From: Solirubrobacterales bacterium
GTDB taxonomy: Bacteria; Actinomycetota; Thermoleophilia; Solirubrobacterales; 70-9
Direction: 5' to 3'
Length of the DNA stretch: 55,640 nucleotides
NCBI GenBank assembly: GCA_017304845.1
Contig: JAFKLL010000022.1
Location: 1-55,640, forward strand
Part shown: one piece after another, positions 8,351 to 15,839 of the stretch
Layout: every line of letters begins with the position of its first letter
Position numbering within the stretch: position 1 is the first letter of the stretch
Translations under genes and position numbers: made by a program
Notes under the pieces: model-generated
What the model saw: only the letters and a program-made list of their open reading frames with translations
The model's database searches: none
Told to the model about the DNA's origin: nothing

Positions 8351-8847
8351 CTGCCCTCCCCGGTCTCGGCGCCACCGGGGAGGCCGATCTCGGCCGTCCG
8401 ATGGCCCTCGAGGGCGCCGGAGAGGATCTGGGCGGCCCGCGCGAGGGTCTCGGCGTCCTCCTGGGGCAGCTCCTCGATCAGATCGGCCAGCCAGGCGCTC
8501 TTGCGCGAGCGATGCTCGGCCAGGTAGGTGCGACCCTGGTCGGTCAGGGTGAGCAGGGCGGAGCGACGATCCTCGGGATCCTCGCGGCGCTCGATCAGGC
8601 CGTTCTCGAGCAGGCGGTTGACCACCCGGGTCACGGTCGGGCGCTGAACGCCCTCGATCCGGGCCAGCTCGCCGGGCGTGACGACCTTGTGACGCTCGAT
8701 CGAGGCCAGGGCGGCCACCGCGGTTGGCGAAAGGCCACCGCCGGCCTCCTGACGGAGACGTCTGGCGGTGCGAGTGATTGCGAGGCGGAGGGCATCGGCT
8801 TCGCGAGAACGTGTCCGAATTGTCTGACGCTCTGTCTGACTATCCAT
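8347..8847 (-). CDS. MarR-family transcriptional regulator
   Basis: 166 residues with a winged helix-turn-helix (about residues 50-110): TPGELARIEGVQRPTVTRVV is the recognition region and LIERREDPEDRRSALLTLT the wing, both diagnostic for MarR. It is the first gene of the regulator-MFS operon and probably represses it by binding near its own start. An imperfect inverted repeat (TGACAGT at 8849-8855 against ACTATCA at 8874-8880) lies immediately upstream and is a weak operator candidate. The ligand is unknown. Confidence 0.9.
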   Translation of the reverse strand: MDSQTERQTIRTRSREADALRLAITRTARRLRQEAGGGLSPTAVAALASIERHKVVTPGELARIEGVQRPTVTRVVNRLLENGLIERREDPEDRRSALLTLTDQGRTYLAEHRSRKSAWLADLIEELPQEDAETLARAAQILSGALEGHRTAEIGLPGGAETGEGS

Positions 8848-9055
8848 ATGACAGTCCGTAATTTGGCTTTGTAACTATCATTGGGGCTCCTACTCGATTC
8901 CGGGAGCTCAACCTGCGGACGAACCTGAGGGAGCCTCACCGGAAGAATGATTTACTGTGCTAATTAGTTTAGGGAATTACTTTTCGTAAGTCAAATGGCC
9001 AAGCCGCTGGCTCGGTCCGGGAGGCTCCCGCGCGCGGGCGTCGAATACGGCGCCG
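8848..9055. other. Divergent intergenic region with an AT-rich core
   Basis: 208 bases between the MarR operon and the ion channel gene. The part from about 8948 to 8998 is strikingly AT-rich for this genome and holds CTAATTAG and TTACTTTTCGTAA (4-bp arms). It likely contains both promoters, but I cannot place boxes with confidence. Confidence 0.4.
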
Positions 9056-9784
9056 ATGAGCCCAGAGAGCGGCGACGAGCCCGAACATCACCTGCGGTCG
9101 GCCTTCAAAGCCGAGCTGACCGGCGGCACCCAGCCCGACAACGGGGTCGAGGGGCCGCGCGCGATCCGGGCCGAGCGGATCATGAACGGTCCGTTGATGG
9201 TCGCCGCCGCTCTGACCCTGCCCAGCGTGGCGCTCAGCGAGGCGCATGTCGGCGGGCTCCTCGAAACCGTCGCCCAGATCCTCAACTGGGGGATCTGGAT
9301 CGCCTTCGCGATCGAGTTCGTGGTGATGCTGGCCCTGGTGCCGGATCGTCGCAAGTACCTGCGCCACCACCCGGTCGAGGTGGTGGTCGTCTTCCTCACC
9401 CCGCCGGTCCTTCCCCCCGGCCTCCAGAGCCTGCGGGCCGTGCGGCTGCTCCGCCTCCTGCGGCTGCTCAAGCTGGCCCAGCTCTCCAATCGCGTCTTCT
9501 CCAACGAGGGCCTCCAGTACGCCGCCCTGCTCACCCTGCTCGCCACGGTGGCCGGAGGTTCGGTCTTCCGGGCCTTCGAGGCGTCGCATCAGCACCTGAG
9601 CGAGTGGGAGAGCATCTACTGGGCCTTCACCGCCATGACCACGGTCGGCTCGGAGTATTCCGCGACCACCCTCGGAGGCCAGATCACCGAAGTGGTCATC
9701 CTCCTGGTCGGCATCTCCTTCATAGCCATGCTGACCGGAGCCATCGCCCAAAGGTTCCTGAGGCCACAAGCCCCCAAGGAGTGA
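9056..9784 (+). CDS. Voltage-gated-type ion channel with atypical selectivity filter
   Basis: 242 residues with hydrophobic helices at about 45-62, 72-96, 106-118, 152-172 and 208-232. A positively charged S4-like stretch (RAVRLLRLLRLLKL, 128-141) precedes a pore helix and filter (FTAMTTVGSEY, 191-201). In potassium channels this filter reads TVGYG; here it reads TVGSEY, with Ser-Glu in place of Tyr-Gly. The overall fold therefore looks like a six-helix K+-channel subunit, but ion selectivity is open. No RCK domain follows; the C-terminus is short. It stands alone, convergent with the NlpC/P60 gene. Confidence 0.8.
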   Translation: MSPESGDEPEHHLRSAFKAELTGGTQPDNGVEGPRAIRAERIMNGPLMVAAALTLPSVALSEAHVGGLLETVAQILNWGIWIAFAIEFVVMLALVPDRRKYLRHHPVEVVVVFLTPPVLPPGLQSLRAVRLLRLLRLLKLAQLSNRVFSNEGLQYAALLTLLATVAGGSVFRAFEASHQHLSEWESIYWAFTAMTTVGSEYSATTLGGQITEVVILLVGISFIAMLTGAIAQRFLRPQAPKE

Positions 9785-9821
9785 CCCCCGCTCCGGGATC
9801 ACCCAACCCCATCCAGAATCC

Positions 9822-9867
9822 GGGTGCGGTCGAAAATGGCATCAGGCGGTGGATTAGCGACCGCACC
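9822..9867. repeat. Hairpin element, copy A (shared with 46657-46702)
   Basis: Starts with 19 bases identical to the second copy (GGGTGCGGTCGAAAATGGC, 9822-9840). Arms GGTGCGGTCG (9823-9832) and CGACCGCACC (9858-9867) pair perfectly around a 25-base loop. It lies between two convergent genes, so it may act as a bidirectional terminator. Confidence 0.65.
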
Positions 9868-9904
9868 TGGAGAGGTTTGGGGCGGCGCGGAGAGGCAGGG
9901 GGGC

Positions 9905-11143
9905 TTAGAGGCCCGAGGGGTGGCGGGCCGTGAACTGGGAGGTGTCCTCCCAGCCCAGGTCGCTGGACCAGCTGGGCCCGGAGCCGCCGGTGCCCGAGGT
10001 ATCGAGGCTGATGCCCGCGACGTGCATGAAGGCGTGTCCGGAGTTGCCGTAGACGGTGATCCAGTTGCCTTCGCCGGGCTCGCCCCAGGTGGTGAGGCCG
10101 GTGGAGTCGAGCGGGCTGGAGATCAGGCCGCCGCCGTGGAGCGCGTAGCTGACGGTGCCCGAGCAGTCGTAGCCGGAAGATTCGAAGGATCCGTGACCGC
10201 CGCCCCACACGTAGGGCAGGTCGATGATCTCGTTGCCGGCCGCGATCACGTCCTTGACCGCCTGCGGGGCGTCGGCCGGGGGCGACGCGGTGCCGTCGGA
10301 GTTGATCACGGCGACCGAGCCCGCGACGGGCGGGGTAGCCCGGGGAGACGAGCTGGAGGCCGGATCGTTGGTCAGGTCGGGCAGCGAGTCCTCGAGATTG
10401 CCGGCCTTCGCCTCGAGGGCGTCGATCTTGGCCTGGCGGCTGGCGCTGGAAGCCTCGAATGAAGCCTTCTGGGCCTCGACCGCGTCACGGGCCTGCTCGG
10501 CCTTCTCGGTCTCGGCGGCGATCTCGTCGCGGGCGGCCTGGAGCTTCTGCTCCTGGACCTTCATCTTCTCGACCATCGCCGTGATCTCGTTGCGGAGGGT
10601 CTCGACCCGGCGGATCACCGACTCGTTGCGATCCTGGATCGCGTCCGCGTACCCGGTGCGGGAGACCAGATCGGACCAGTCGGAGGCGCCGAGCACCATC
10701 TCGGAGACGTCCGGGGTGCCGGACATGTAAAGCGTGACCAGCTGATCGCGCAGCACCTTCAGGGCGCGCTGCAGCCGGGCCTTGACCTGGGCGAGATGCT
10801 CGCGCTCACGCTTCAGGTCGGCCTCGACCTCGTCCAGGGCGGCCTGCTTGGCTGCCAGCTCCTCCTCCAGGGCGGAAGCCTTCGCGCGGAGGCCCGAGAG
10901 CTCGCCGATCAGGGCGTCGATCTGACGGTTGTCCTCGGCGATCTGGGACTTGAGCTGATCGACCGACCCGTTGATGCCGTCGATCTTGGCCTGGGTCTGG
11001 TCGAACTTCTCCTGCGGCGTCACGGCATCGGCCGGCCTCACCCACATGGCGAGGGCGGTGACCGCGATGACCACGATCAGGGCCGTGGTGAGGCTGAGGC
11101 CGCGAGCGCGGCCGCCGGATGTGTTCGGGAGTCTTGTTTCCAT
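9905..11143 (-). CDS. Secreted NlpC/P60 peptidoglycan hydrolase with coiled-coil domain
   Basis: 412 residues. The N-terminus has a basic run and a hydrophobic segment (SLTTALIVVIAVTALAMWV) ending in ADA, a likely signal peptide or anchor. Residues about 40-260 form a long coiled coil, as in RipA/PcsB-type hydrolases. The C-terminal domain has the NlpC/P60 catalytic motif YDCSGTVSYAL (Cys) and, later, GNSGHAFMHV (His). Such enzymes cut the D-Glu-mDAP stem-peptide bond and separate daughter cells. I chose the ATG at 11143; a TTG at 11182 would add 13 residues. It is monocistronic and convergent with the ion channel gene. Confidence 0.87.
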   Translation of the reverse strand: METRLPNTSGGRARGLSLTTALIVVIAVTALAMWVRPADAVTPQEKFDQTQAKIDGINGSVDQLKSQIAEDNRQIDALIGELSGLRAKASALEEELAAKQAALDEVEADLKREREHLAQVKARLQRALKVLRDQLVTLYMSGTPDVSEMVLGASDWSDLVSRTGYADAIQDRNESVIRRVETLRNEITAMVEKMKVQEQKLQAARDEIAAETEKAEQARDAVEAQKASFEASSASRQAKIDALEAKAGNLEDSLPDLTNDPASSSSPRATPPVAGSVAVINSDGTASPPADAPQAVKDVIAAGNEIIDLPYVWGGGHGSFESSGYDCSGTVSYALHGGGLISSPLDSTGLTTWGEPGEGNWITVYGNSGHAFMHVAGISLDTSGTGGSGPSWSSDLGWEDTSQFTARHPSGL

Positions 11144-11257
11144 GCGAGCTCGCCGGAGAGAACGGGCGAGCGAGGGGGACAAGGTAGCGGCCCCGGTGGG
11201 TGAGGCCTGCCCGGCGGCGAACCGTGGGAAATACCGTGCAGAGAGAGGAATTCGGCT

Positions 11258-12262
11258 CTAGAACTCGATACCGGCGACGAGCTCGTAGGACTTGAGCCGG
11301 TCGGCCTGGTCGTGGACCATGGTCGAGACGATCAGTTCGTCGGCCCCGGTCTTCTCGACCAGATCGAGCAGTCCGGCCCGGACCGTCTCCGGGCCGCCGA
11401 ATATATGGCCCTTGGCGATCGACGACACCACGGCCTCCTCGTCCGGGGTGAAATCGTGCGCCGCCGCCTCCTCCGGGGTCGGGAAGCGACCTGGCCGTCC
11501 GCTGCGCAGCCGGGCGAAGGCGAGCCGCGACGGGCCGGCCAGCCAGCGGGCCTCCTCGTCGGTCTCGGCGCAGATCACCCCCACCCCGATCATCACCCGC
11601 GGCGCATCGAGATAGGCGGACGGCTCGAACCGGGAGCGGTAGAGCTCGACCGCGGCCTCGGTGTTGCCGGCGCTGAAGTGGTGGGCGAACGAGTAGGGCA
11701 TGCCGAGCAGCCCCGCCACCTGGGCGGTGTAGCCGCTGGAGCCGAGCAGCCAGATCTCAGGCATCGCGCCCTCGCCGGGGACCGCGGTGATCGAGGAGTA
11801 TGGGTGACCGGACGGCCACTCGCCGGTGAAGAAGCCGAGCAGCTCACCGAGCTGGCGCGGCAGGTCCTCGTCCGACAGCGGGTCGACCCCGCGCCGGAGC
11901 GCGGCCGCGGTGACCTGGTCGGTCCCGGGGGCGCGGCCGATGCCGAGGTCGATGCGTCCGGGATGGAGCGACTCGAGCGTGCCGAACTGCTCGGCCACGA
12001 CCAGAGGCTGGTGGTTGGGCAGCATCACCCCGCCCGAGCCGACCCGGATCCGCTCGGTGGCGGCCGCCAGGTGGGCGATGATCACCGCCGGCGCGGAGCT
12101 GGCGATGCCGACCATGTTGTGATGCTCCGCCACCCAGTGACGGTGATAGCCGAGCCGTTCGGCCGCACGGACCAGTTCGGTCGAGTTGGACAGAGCGGTC
12201 GCCGGGTCGGAGCCCTCGACCACCGGCGCGAGGTCGAGCACCGAGAGCCTGGGTTGGGTCAT
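11258..12262 (-). CDS. LLM-class flavin-dependent oxidoreductase (luciferase-like)
   Basis: 334 residues, a bacterial-luciferase-like TIM-barrel monooxygenase of the MsnO8 subgroup. Family signatures include [15 protein letters not shown] near residue 40 and [14 protein letters not shown] near residue 105. Such enzymes use reduced flavin (FMNH2 or F420H2) supplied by a partner; the substrate is unknown. The gene follows the GH113-type glycosidase by 8 bases, with AAGGA in the previous gene's end as the ribosome site, so it is probably co-transcribed with it. I see no obvious functional link between the two. Confidence 0.87.
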   Translation of the reverse strand: MTQPRLSVLDLAPVVEGSDPATALSNSTELVRAAERLGYHRHWVAEHHNMVGIASSAPAVIIAHLAAATERIRVGSGGVMLPNHQPLVVAEQFGTLESLHPGRIDLGIGRAPGTDQVTAAALRRGVDPLSDEDLPRQLGELLGFFTGEWPSGHPYSSITAVPGEGAMPEIWLLGSSGYTAQVAGLLGMPYSFAHHFSAGNTEAAVELYRSRFEPSAYLDAPRVMIGVGVICAETDEEARWLAGPSRLAFARLRSGRPGRFPTPEEAAAHDFTPDEEAVVSSIAKGHIFGGPETVRAGLLDLVEKTGADELIVSTMVHDQADRLKSYELVAGIEF

Positions 12263-12270
12263 CTAGAAAG

Positions 12271-13401
12271 TCATCCTTGGAAAAGCCACTGGCCCCGGGC
12301 CAGTTCGCCCTGGGCACGCTTGCCCTCCGGACTGTAGTCGACGTCCAACTTCTCCTCGGGCGAAGGATCGGCGCGCCAGCTCCACCAGCTGATTCCCTTG
12401 AGCCAATCGGAGCCGCTCAGCGCGTCGAAGGTGGCGCGGTAGGCCATCGCCTGGATCGCCTGGTCGGGCGGCTGGTCGGTGACCTCGTACGGCTTCGCGG
12501 TCGCCCCGACCTGGCTGGGGTAGCCGACCTCGGTGATCAGGACCGGGCGCTGCCACTGCTCGGACTTCGCCCGGAGCTGGTCGGCCACGGACTTCCAGGC
12601 GGAGACGAGGCCGGCGGCGGTCGGGGTCGGGCCGCCCTCCTCGGAGAGCGGGTAGTAGGCGTCGACGCCGATCGCGTCGAGGTCGTCCCAGAACTGGACC
12701 TGATCGACCTCGTCCCAGTTCGCGGCGTAGGTGACCGGCCCGGTGTAGCGGCTGCGGATGGTCTGGATCACGGTGCGCCAGGGCTCGGTGTCGCCCGACA
12801 TGGTCTTGAGCTCGGTCCCGGCGACGAAGAGGTCGATCTGCTTCGAGGCGGCGTACGAGGCGAAGTGGTCGATGAAGCGGTCGTAGGAGCGGAACCAGAC
12901 CTGACGGTCGGAGGGTTGGATCTCGCCGCGGTAGCTGTCGTCGAGGACGTCGACATGCGGCTTGAGGATCACCGAGAGGCCGGCGGCCTTGGCCCAGCCG
13001 ATCACCTTGCTCAGGCTCTCGTCGGTCGGGGTCTTGCTCGCGTCGGGCTGGATCCGGTTCGCCTGTGGGGAGCGCATGTACCAGGTGGGCACCAGGGTGA
13101 TCGCGGTCGTGCCGAGCCCGACCAGCTGCTGGATCGCCTGGTGGACCGAGGGCTGCGCGTAGCCGTCGGCCGTGTAGGCGGTCAGGTTGACGCCGAGCAA
13201 CGGCCCCTCGATCGGCTGCGGCACGACCTGGACGTAGTCCAGCGTGGAGCCGGTCTCGCCGGTCGTCGCGGTCGGCCCGGTGGTCCCGGAGTTCGGCCCG
13301 TTCTCGCTCTCATCCGTGTTGAACACGGTCAACGAGAGGACCACCCCGGCCAGGGCCACGAGCACCGCGAGCACCGCGATCATTCGGAGGGGAAGCCGCA
13401 C
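12271..13401 (-). CDS. Membrane-anchored glycoside hydrolase, GH113-type
   Basis: 376 residues. An N-terminal hydrophobic segment (about 6-26) is a signal anchor or uncleaved signal, followed by a Thr/Gly-rich linker (30-55) and a TIM-barrel domain. Motifs match GH113 beta-mannanases: LKPHVDV at 146-152, GTEL with probable acid/base E197, TYAANWDEV at 224-232, GVDAYYPL, and ITEVGYPS with probable nucleophile E291. It should act outside the membrane on a beta-mannan-like or cell-surface glycan. The GTG start lies 6 bases after TAGGGT (leaderless). The assignment to GH113 is by recognised motifs; the true substrate may differ. Confidence 0.85.
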   Translation of the reverse strand: MRLPLRMIAVLAVLVALAGVVLSLTVFNTDESENGPNSGTTGPTATTGETGSTLDYVQVVPQPIEGPLLGVNLTAYTADGYAQPSVHQAIQQLVGLGTTAITLVPTWYMRSPQANRIQPDASKTPTDESLSKVIGWAKAAGLSVILKPHVDVLDDSYRGEIQPSDRQVWFRSYDRFIDHFASYAASKQIDLFVAGTELKTMSGDTEPWRTVIQTIRSRYTGPVTYAANWDEVDQVQFWDDLDAIGVDAYYPLSEEGGPTPTAAGLVSAWKSVADQLRAKSEQWQRPVLITEVGYPSQVGATAKPYEVTDQPPDQAIQAMAYRATFDALSGSDWLKGISWWSWRADPSPEEKLDVDYSPEGKRAQGELARGQWLFQG

Positions 13402-13407
13402 GCCCCC

Positions 13408-13413
13408 ACCCTA
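13408..13413 (-). promoter_or_regulatory. -10 element for the GH113-type gene (leaderless)
   Basis: TAGGGT on the minus strand, 6 bases before the GTG start. Confidence 0.5.
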
Positions 13414-13443
13414 CGCTGATCGAGCCCACCGCCAGGCAAAAGG

Positions 13444-13493
13444 AAAGGGACCGGGAATTATCGCCCAATAAGTGGGGCGGTCCCGGTCCCTTT
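13444..13493 (-). terminator. Intrinsic terminator of the SHOCT gene
   Basis: Perfect 13-bp arms AAAGGGACCGGGA (13444-13456) and TCCCGGTCCCTTT (13481-13493), 24-base loop. On the minus strand the stem ends in a pyrimidine tract TTTCCTTTT. It insulates the downstream GH113 gene. Confidence 0.8.
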
Positions 13494-13520
13494 CTCAGTC
13501 GAAACTGATGAGGCTGGCTG

Positions 13521-13910
13521 TCAGCCGAGGATCTTGGTCTTCATCTTCGCGTACTCCTCGTCGCTGAGGCCGCCGCTCTGACGCAGCTGGTCGAGCTTGT
13601 GCAGCTCGTCGACCGGCGTGGTCTGGGCGGTCTCACGGACGTACTCGTCAAATTGTTTCTTCGCGTCCGCCTGTTCCTTGATCGCGCGGTCCCGCATCCC
13701 GGAACCACGGGCGATCAGGTAGATCAACGACGTCAAGACCGGGATGAAGATCAGGAAGAGGCACCAGACCGCCTTCCACCAACCCGAGAGCTCGTGATCC
13801 CGGAAGAGGTCCATCAGGATCGTGATCACGATCCAGACCCAGATCACGAAGAAGAAAATCGCGAGCGTGGTGAGAAGCGCTTCACCGAGCCCGTAGTCAG
13901 CAAGTACCAA
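13521..13910 (-). CDS. Small membrane protein with C-terminal SHOCT domain
   Basis: About 129 residues. Two hydrophobic helices (ALLTTLAIFFFVIWVWIVI and the WKAVWCLFLIFIPVLTSLIYLI region) resemble the PLD nuclease N-terminal membrane module, and the C-terminal 30 residues (LDQLRQSGGLSDEEYAKMKTKIL) are a clear SHOCT domain, a short oligomerisation motif. I place the start at the TTG at 13910, because AAAGGA stands 6 bases before it; a TTG at 13928 would put that ribosome site inside the gene. A long leader with two inverted repeats lies upstream. Function unknown. Confidence 0.8.
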   Translation of the reverse strand: MVLADYGLGEALLTTLAIFFFVIWVWIVITILMDLFRDHELSGWWKAVWCLFLIFIPVLTSLIYLIARGSGMRDRAIKEQADAKKQFDEYVRETAQTTPVDELHKLDQLRQSGGLSDEEYAKMKTKILG

Positions 13911-13931
13911 CTGAATTCCTTTCAACAAGCA

Positions 13932-13981
13932 GAAGGGGGACGAACACGATCAGAATACAGCGGATCGGCACGTCCCCCTTC
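13932..13981. promoter_or_regulatory. Leader hairpin upstream of the SHOCT gene
   Basis: Perfect 11-bp arms GAAGGGGGACG (13932-13942) and CGTCCCCCTTC (13971-13981), 28-base loop. In the SHOCT direction it falls just before the ribosome site; for bioY it lies downstream and could be part of its terminator. Confidence 0.45.
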
Positions 13982-13983
13982 GT

Positions 13984-14003
13984 TACCTGACATGTGTCAG
14001 GTA
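13984..14003. promoter_or_regulatory. 20-bp inverted repeat (operator or bioY terminator stem)
   Basis: TACCTGACA (13984-13992) and TGTCAGGTA (13995-14003) are perfect 9-bp arms with a 2-base centre. The tight symmetry looks more like an operator for a dimeric regulator than a terminator. It lies 13 bases after the bioY stop and upstream of the SHOCT gene. Confidence 0.45.
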
Positions 14004-14016
14004 TATGAGTCTCCGC

Positions 14017-14613
14017 TCAGCGGGTGCGCTCGGCCAACTTCCAGGCGGAGGGCATCAGGACCGCGCCGATCGCGGCCTTGACCAGACCGCCGATGATGAA
14101 GATGGTGAAGCCGTTGTGGATCACCCACGACCAGTCGTTGCCGGTGTTCGCCTTGAGGACGGCGAGACCGAATCCGAAGACGACGATCTGGGCGAAGATG
14201 AACGACGCGAAGGCGGTCGCGAACTTGCGGTCGCTGCCGCGCTCGGCCAGCCGGCCGACGATGTAGGCGGCGACGGCGTAGCCGAGGAAGTAGCCGCCGG
14301 AGGTGCCGACCAGGACGTCGAAGCCCTGACGACCCTCGGAGTAGACCGGCAGGAACAGGCCCAGCATCAGGTACAGGACGATGGCCGAGGCGCCACGCTT
14401 GGAGCCGAGGGCCGAACCGATCAGCATCACGGCGAGCGTTCCGCCGGTGATCGGCACGGGCGACGGCGGCACCGGGATCGAGATCTGCTGGAAGAGAGCC
14501 ATGAAAAGAGCTCCGCCGAGTACCAGGACGGCGTTCTTGATCCAGGTGTTGGCGAATAGATCGGCGAGAACGGGGACACGGGGGGTTGCCACCGTGTTGG
14601 AAAGCGTGGACAT
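14017..14613 (-). CDS. bioY: Biotin transporter BioY (ECF S-component)
   Basis: 198 residues with about six hydrophobic helices and the BioY signature: QQISIPVPPSPVPITGGT near residue 43-60, where substrate-binding loop prolines and the GGT motif lie, and GTSGGYFLGY at about 104-113. It binds biotin in the membrane; the energising EcfT/EcfA proteins are not in this window and may be shared or solitary BioY may act alone. The ATG is preceded by AAAGGG. The protein has a roughly 25-residue N-terminal extension before the first helix. Confidence 0.93.
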   Translation of the reverse strand: MSTLSNTVATPRVPVLADLFANTWIKNAVLVLGGALFMALFQQISIPVPPSPVPITGGTLAVMLIGSALGSKRGASAIVLYLMLGLFLPVYSEGRQGFDVLVGTSGGYFLGYAVAAYIVGRLAERGSDRKFATAFASFIFAQIVVFGFGLAVLKANTGNDWSWVIHNGFTIFIIGGLVKAAIGAVLMPSAWKLAERTR

Positions 14614-14673
14614 CGAGACCCTTTCTTAGGCGGGAAGAACGGCTGCAGCCTATCCGGATGCGAAGCTATAGCG

Positions 14674-15459
14674 ATGCCCGGGTCAACCGCCTCCGAACTC
14701 GATTCGAGCCTGCGCCAGGTCAAGGCGATCAGGTACGTCACGCCTCTGCGCGAGGGCGGCTCGCTGCCCGGTCTGGTCGAGGGCGACGACGACGGCACCT
14801 GGGTGGTCAAGTTCCGCGGGGCCGGCCAGGGCCCCGGGGCGTTGGTGGCCGAGGTCGTGGCCGGGGAGCTGGCCCGCCAGGCCGGCCTGCCGGTCCCGGA
14901 GCTCGTCATCGTCGACGTCGCACCGGAGCTGGGCCAGGCCGAGCCGGACCCGGAGATCCAGGAGCTGATCGAGGCGAGCCCCGGACTCAACCTCGGCATG
15001 GACTTCCTGCCCGGCTCGCTTCCCTTCACGCTCGAGCCGGACGAGGCCTTCGACCCGGAGCTGGCCGCCGACGTCGTCTTCTTCGACGCGCTGGTCACCA
15101 ACATCGACCGCACGCCGCGCAACCCGAACCTGCTGACCTGGCACGGCCAGACCTGGCTGATCGATCACGGCGCCGCCTTCTTCCGCCAGCACGGCGCCGC
15201 GCCGCTGGCCGAGACCGCCCTCAACCCCACCCCGATCCTGCGCGACCACGTCCTCCTCCCCGCCGCCGGCCCGCTCGCCGAGGCCGGAGAACGCCTCGCC
15301 CCGAAGCTGAGCGAGGCGATCGGGCCGGCCCTGGAGCTGGTACCCGACGAGTGGCTCGACGGGGAGCCCGAGGCCCGCCGGGAGGACTTCCGACTCCACC
15401 TCGACCGTCGCCTGGCCGGCCGGGACACCTTCGTCGCCGAGCTGGAGGAAGGGCGATGA
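14674..15459 (+). CDS. HipA-like kinase-domain protein
   Basis: 261 residues matching the HipA_2-type kinase fold rather than full HipA (about 440 residues). N-terminal lobe: RYVTPLREGGSLPGLV and the WVVKFRGAGQG segment with a candidate ATP-contacting lysine. Catalytic loop: DALVTNIDRTPRNPNLL, about 136-152 (Asp, Asn, Asp). Metal-binding segment: WLIDHG. These proteins are regularly paired with DUF3037, as here: the next gene starts inside its stop (ATGA). No HipB-like antitoxin is encoded nearby, so a classical toxin-antitoxin role is unsupported. The target of the kinase is unknown. Confidence 0.82.
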   Translation: MPGSTASELDSSLRQVKAIRYVTPLREGGSLPGLVEGDDDGTWVVKFRGAGQGPGALVAEVVAGELARQAGLPVPELVIVDVAPELGQAEPDPEIQELIEASPGLNLGMDFLPGSLPFTLEPDEAFDPELAADVVFFDALVTNIDRTPRNPNLLTWHGQTWLIDHGAAFFRQHGAAPLAETALNPTPILRDHVLLPAAGPLAEAGERLAPKLSEAIGPALELVPDEWLDGEPEARREDFRLHLDRRLAGRDTFVAELEEGR

Positions 15460-15839
15460 GCGAGTCCCGCCCGTTCAGCTACGCGGTGCTCCGCGTCGTG
15501 CCCTGCATCGAGCGCGGCGAGCGGCTCAACGTCGGCCTCGCCCTGTTCTGCCGGCAGCACGACTTCCTCGACCTGCGCACCGGCCTCGACCGCCGGCGCC
15601 TGGCGGCGATCGCCCCGGACCTGGATCCCGAGCCGGTCGAACGGCGGCTGGAGACGATCCGCCGGGTGATCGAGGGCGACCCCGCCGCGGGCGCCTTGGC
15701 CGAGCTGGACCCCTCCGACCGTTTCGGCTGGCTGACCGCGCCCTCCTCGACGATCATCCAGAGCTCCGAAGTCCACACCGGCCTGACGTCGGACCCGGCC
15801 GCCGAACTCGAACGGCTCTTCCAGAGCCTCGTGCTTTGA
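15456..15839 (+). CDS. DUF3037-family protein, partner of the HipA-like kinase
   Basis: 127 residues, starting FSYAVLRVVPCIERGERLNVGLALFC, the conserved N-terminus of DUF3037. It has no signal peptide or membrane helix. The family has no established activity; it almost always sits beside HipA-like kinases. Here it overlaps that gene by ATGA upstream and an AMP-dependent ligase by TTGA downstream, so all three are translationally coupled. It may be a substrate or regulator of the kinase; that is inference from linkage. Confidence 0.82.
   Translation: MSESRPFSYAVLRVVPCIERGERLNVGLALFCRQHDFLDLRTGLDRRRLAAIAPDLDPEPVERRLETIRRVIEGDPAAGALAELDPSDRFGWLTAPSSTIIQSSEVHTGLTSDPAAELERLFQSLVL

Noticed and set aside
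11144..11257. Possible c-di-AMP (ydaO) riboswitch before the NlpC/P60 gene
   Set aside because: Such riboswitches often precede cell-wall hydrolases, but I cannot find the conserved GACAGCTxACC-type core or the paired GGxxGAACC elements; only a vague GAGCCGAAT start is seen.
14674..15839. HipA-like gene as a toxin-antitoxin system
   Set aside because: No HipB-like helix-turn-helix gene is adjacent, and the protein is much shorter than HipA.
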